14,671 nucleotides of DNA from JAAFHN01 sp031421855. GTDB taxonomy: Bacteria; Pseudomonadota; Gammaproteobacteria; Burkholderiales; Burkholderiaceae_C. Positions 14,610 to 14,671 of the stretch are shown here, one piece after another (the first letter of the stretch is position 1; each line of letters opens with the position of its first letter). The notes below the pieces were generated by a model. The model made no database searches and was not told the origin of the DNA. It saw nothing but the letters and a program-made list of their open reading frames with translations. Position numbers and translations under genes: made by a program. The DNA lies in contig JANOPN010000055.1 of the NCBI GenBank assembly GCA_031421855.1, positions 1-14,671 of the forward strand. Reading direction: 5' to 3'.

Positions 14610-14671
14610 ATGGCAAGAACCAAAGCTGGACTCGGTGAAGGCGTGAGGCTGGCGGACTTCCTCAGCATGAG
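14610..14671 (+). CDS. IS4-family-like transposase, N-terminal fragment cut by window edge
   Basis: ATG 14610 is preceded by a good ribosome site (GGAG within GCGGAGAAG, about 6-8 bp upstream). The first 20 codons read MARTKAGLGEGVRLADFLSM and run off the window with no stop. An 'ARTK..LG.G.RLADFL' opening resembles the N-terminus of a group of IS4-family DDE transposases in proteobacteria, from memory. With so few residues the family call is tentative, and the catalytic residues are not visible. The well-formed start suggests that this end at least is intact. Confidence 0.5.
   Translation, partial: MARTKAGLGEGVRLADFLSM

Overview
The window looks like a chromosomal segment of a betaproteobacterium, probably Burkholderiales and Comamonadaceae-like. 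This rests on the GC-rich third positions, the linked set purM / AI-2E transporter / hda / HAD phosphatase / pcnB / folK, and a fused-type ArgA. Assignment below order level is inference.

Layout. (1) Bases 1-5258, plus strand: the 3' part of argA, overlapping by ATGA the start of a Tat-exported PhoD-type phosphatase, then an M20 zinc peptidase with an N-terminal membrane anchor, then an exported GHL10-type glycoside hydrolase-like protein. The spacing suggests one operon in which three exported or membrane-anchored hydrolases follow an arginine biosynthesis gene. (2) Bases 8634-5232, minus strand: a compact housekeeping operon hda > HAD-IB phosphatase > pcnB > folK (replication control, small-molecule phosphatase, RNA polyadenylation, folate synthesis). 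Its last gene overlaps the glycoside hydrolase gene tail to tail by 27 bp. (3) Bases 8708-10513, plus: a 7TM receptor of the 7TMR-DISM type with a degenerate GGDEF domain, divergent from hda. (4) Bases 11583-10519, minus: an AI-2E/PerM-type transporter, convergent with the receptor gene with a 5-bp gap. (5) Bases 11742-12806, plus: purM, then a secreted alpha/beta hydrolase at 12973-13905. (6) Bases 13906-14671: about 700 bp with no intact gene. It holds a coding-like remnant, short tandem and dispersed repeats, and at the far right the probable left end of an insertion sequence with the first 20 codons of an IS4-like transposase.

The most notable non-genic signal is a dispersed repeat of about 40-50 bp, seen in four copies (4080-4125 minus, 11681-11730 plus, 12816-12873 minus, 14386-14425 plus). 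It contains GGTCACCGGATTCATT followed by a GATTTGTTGCTA-like block. One copy lies inside the 5' end of the glycoside hydrolase gene and encodes part of its N-terminus. Two others bracket purM in inverted orientation. I found no CRISPR array, rRNA, tRNA or convincing riboswitch, and no defence system.
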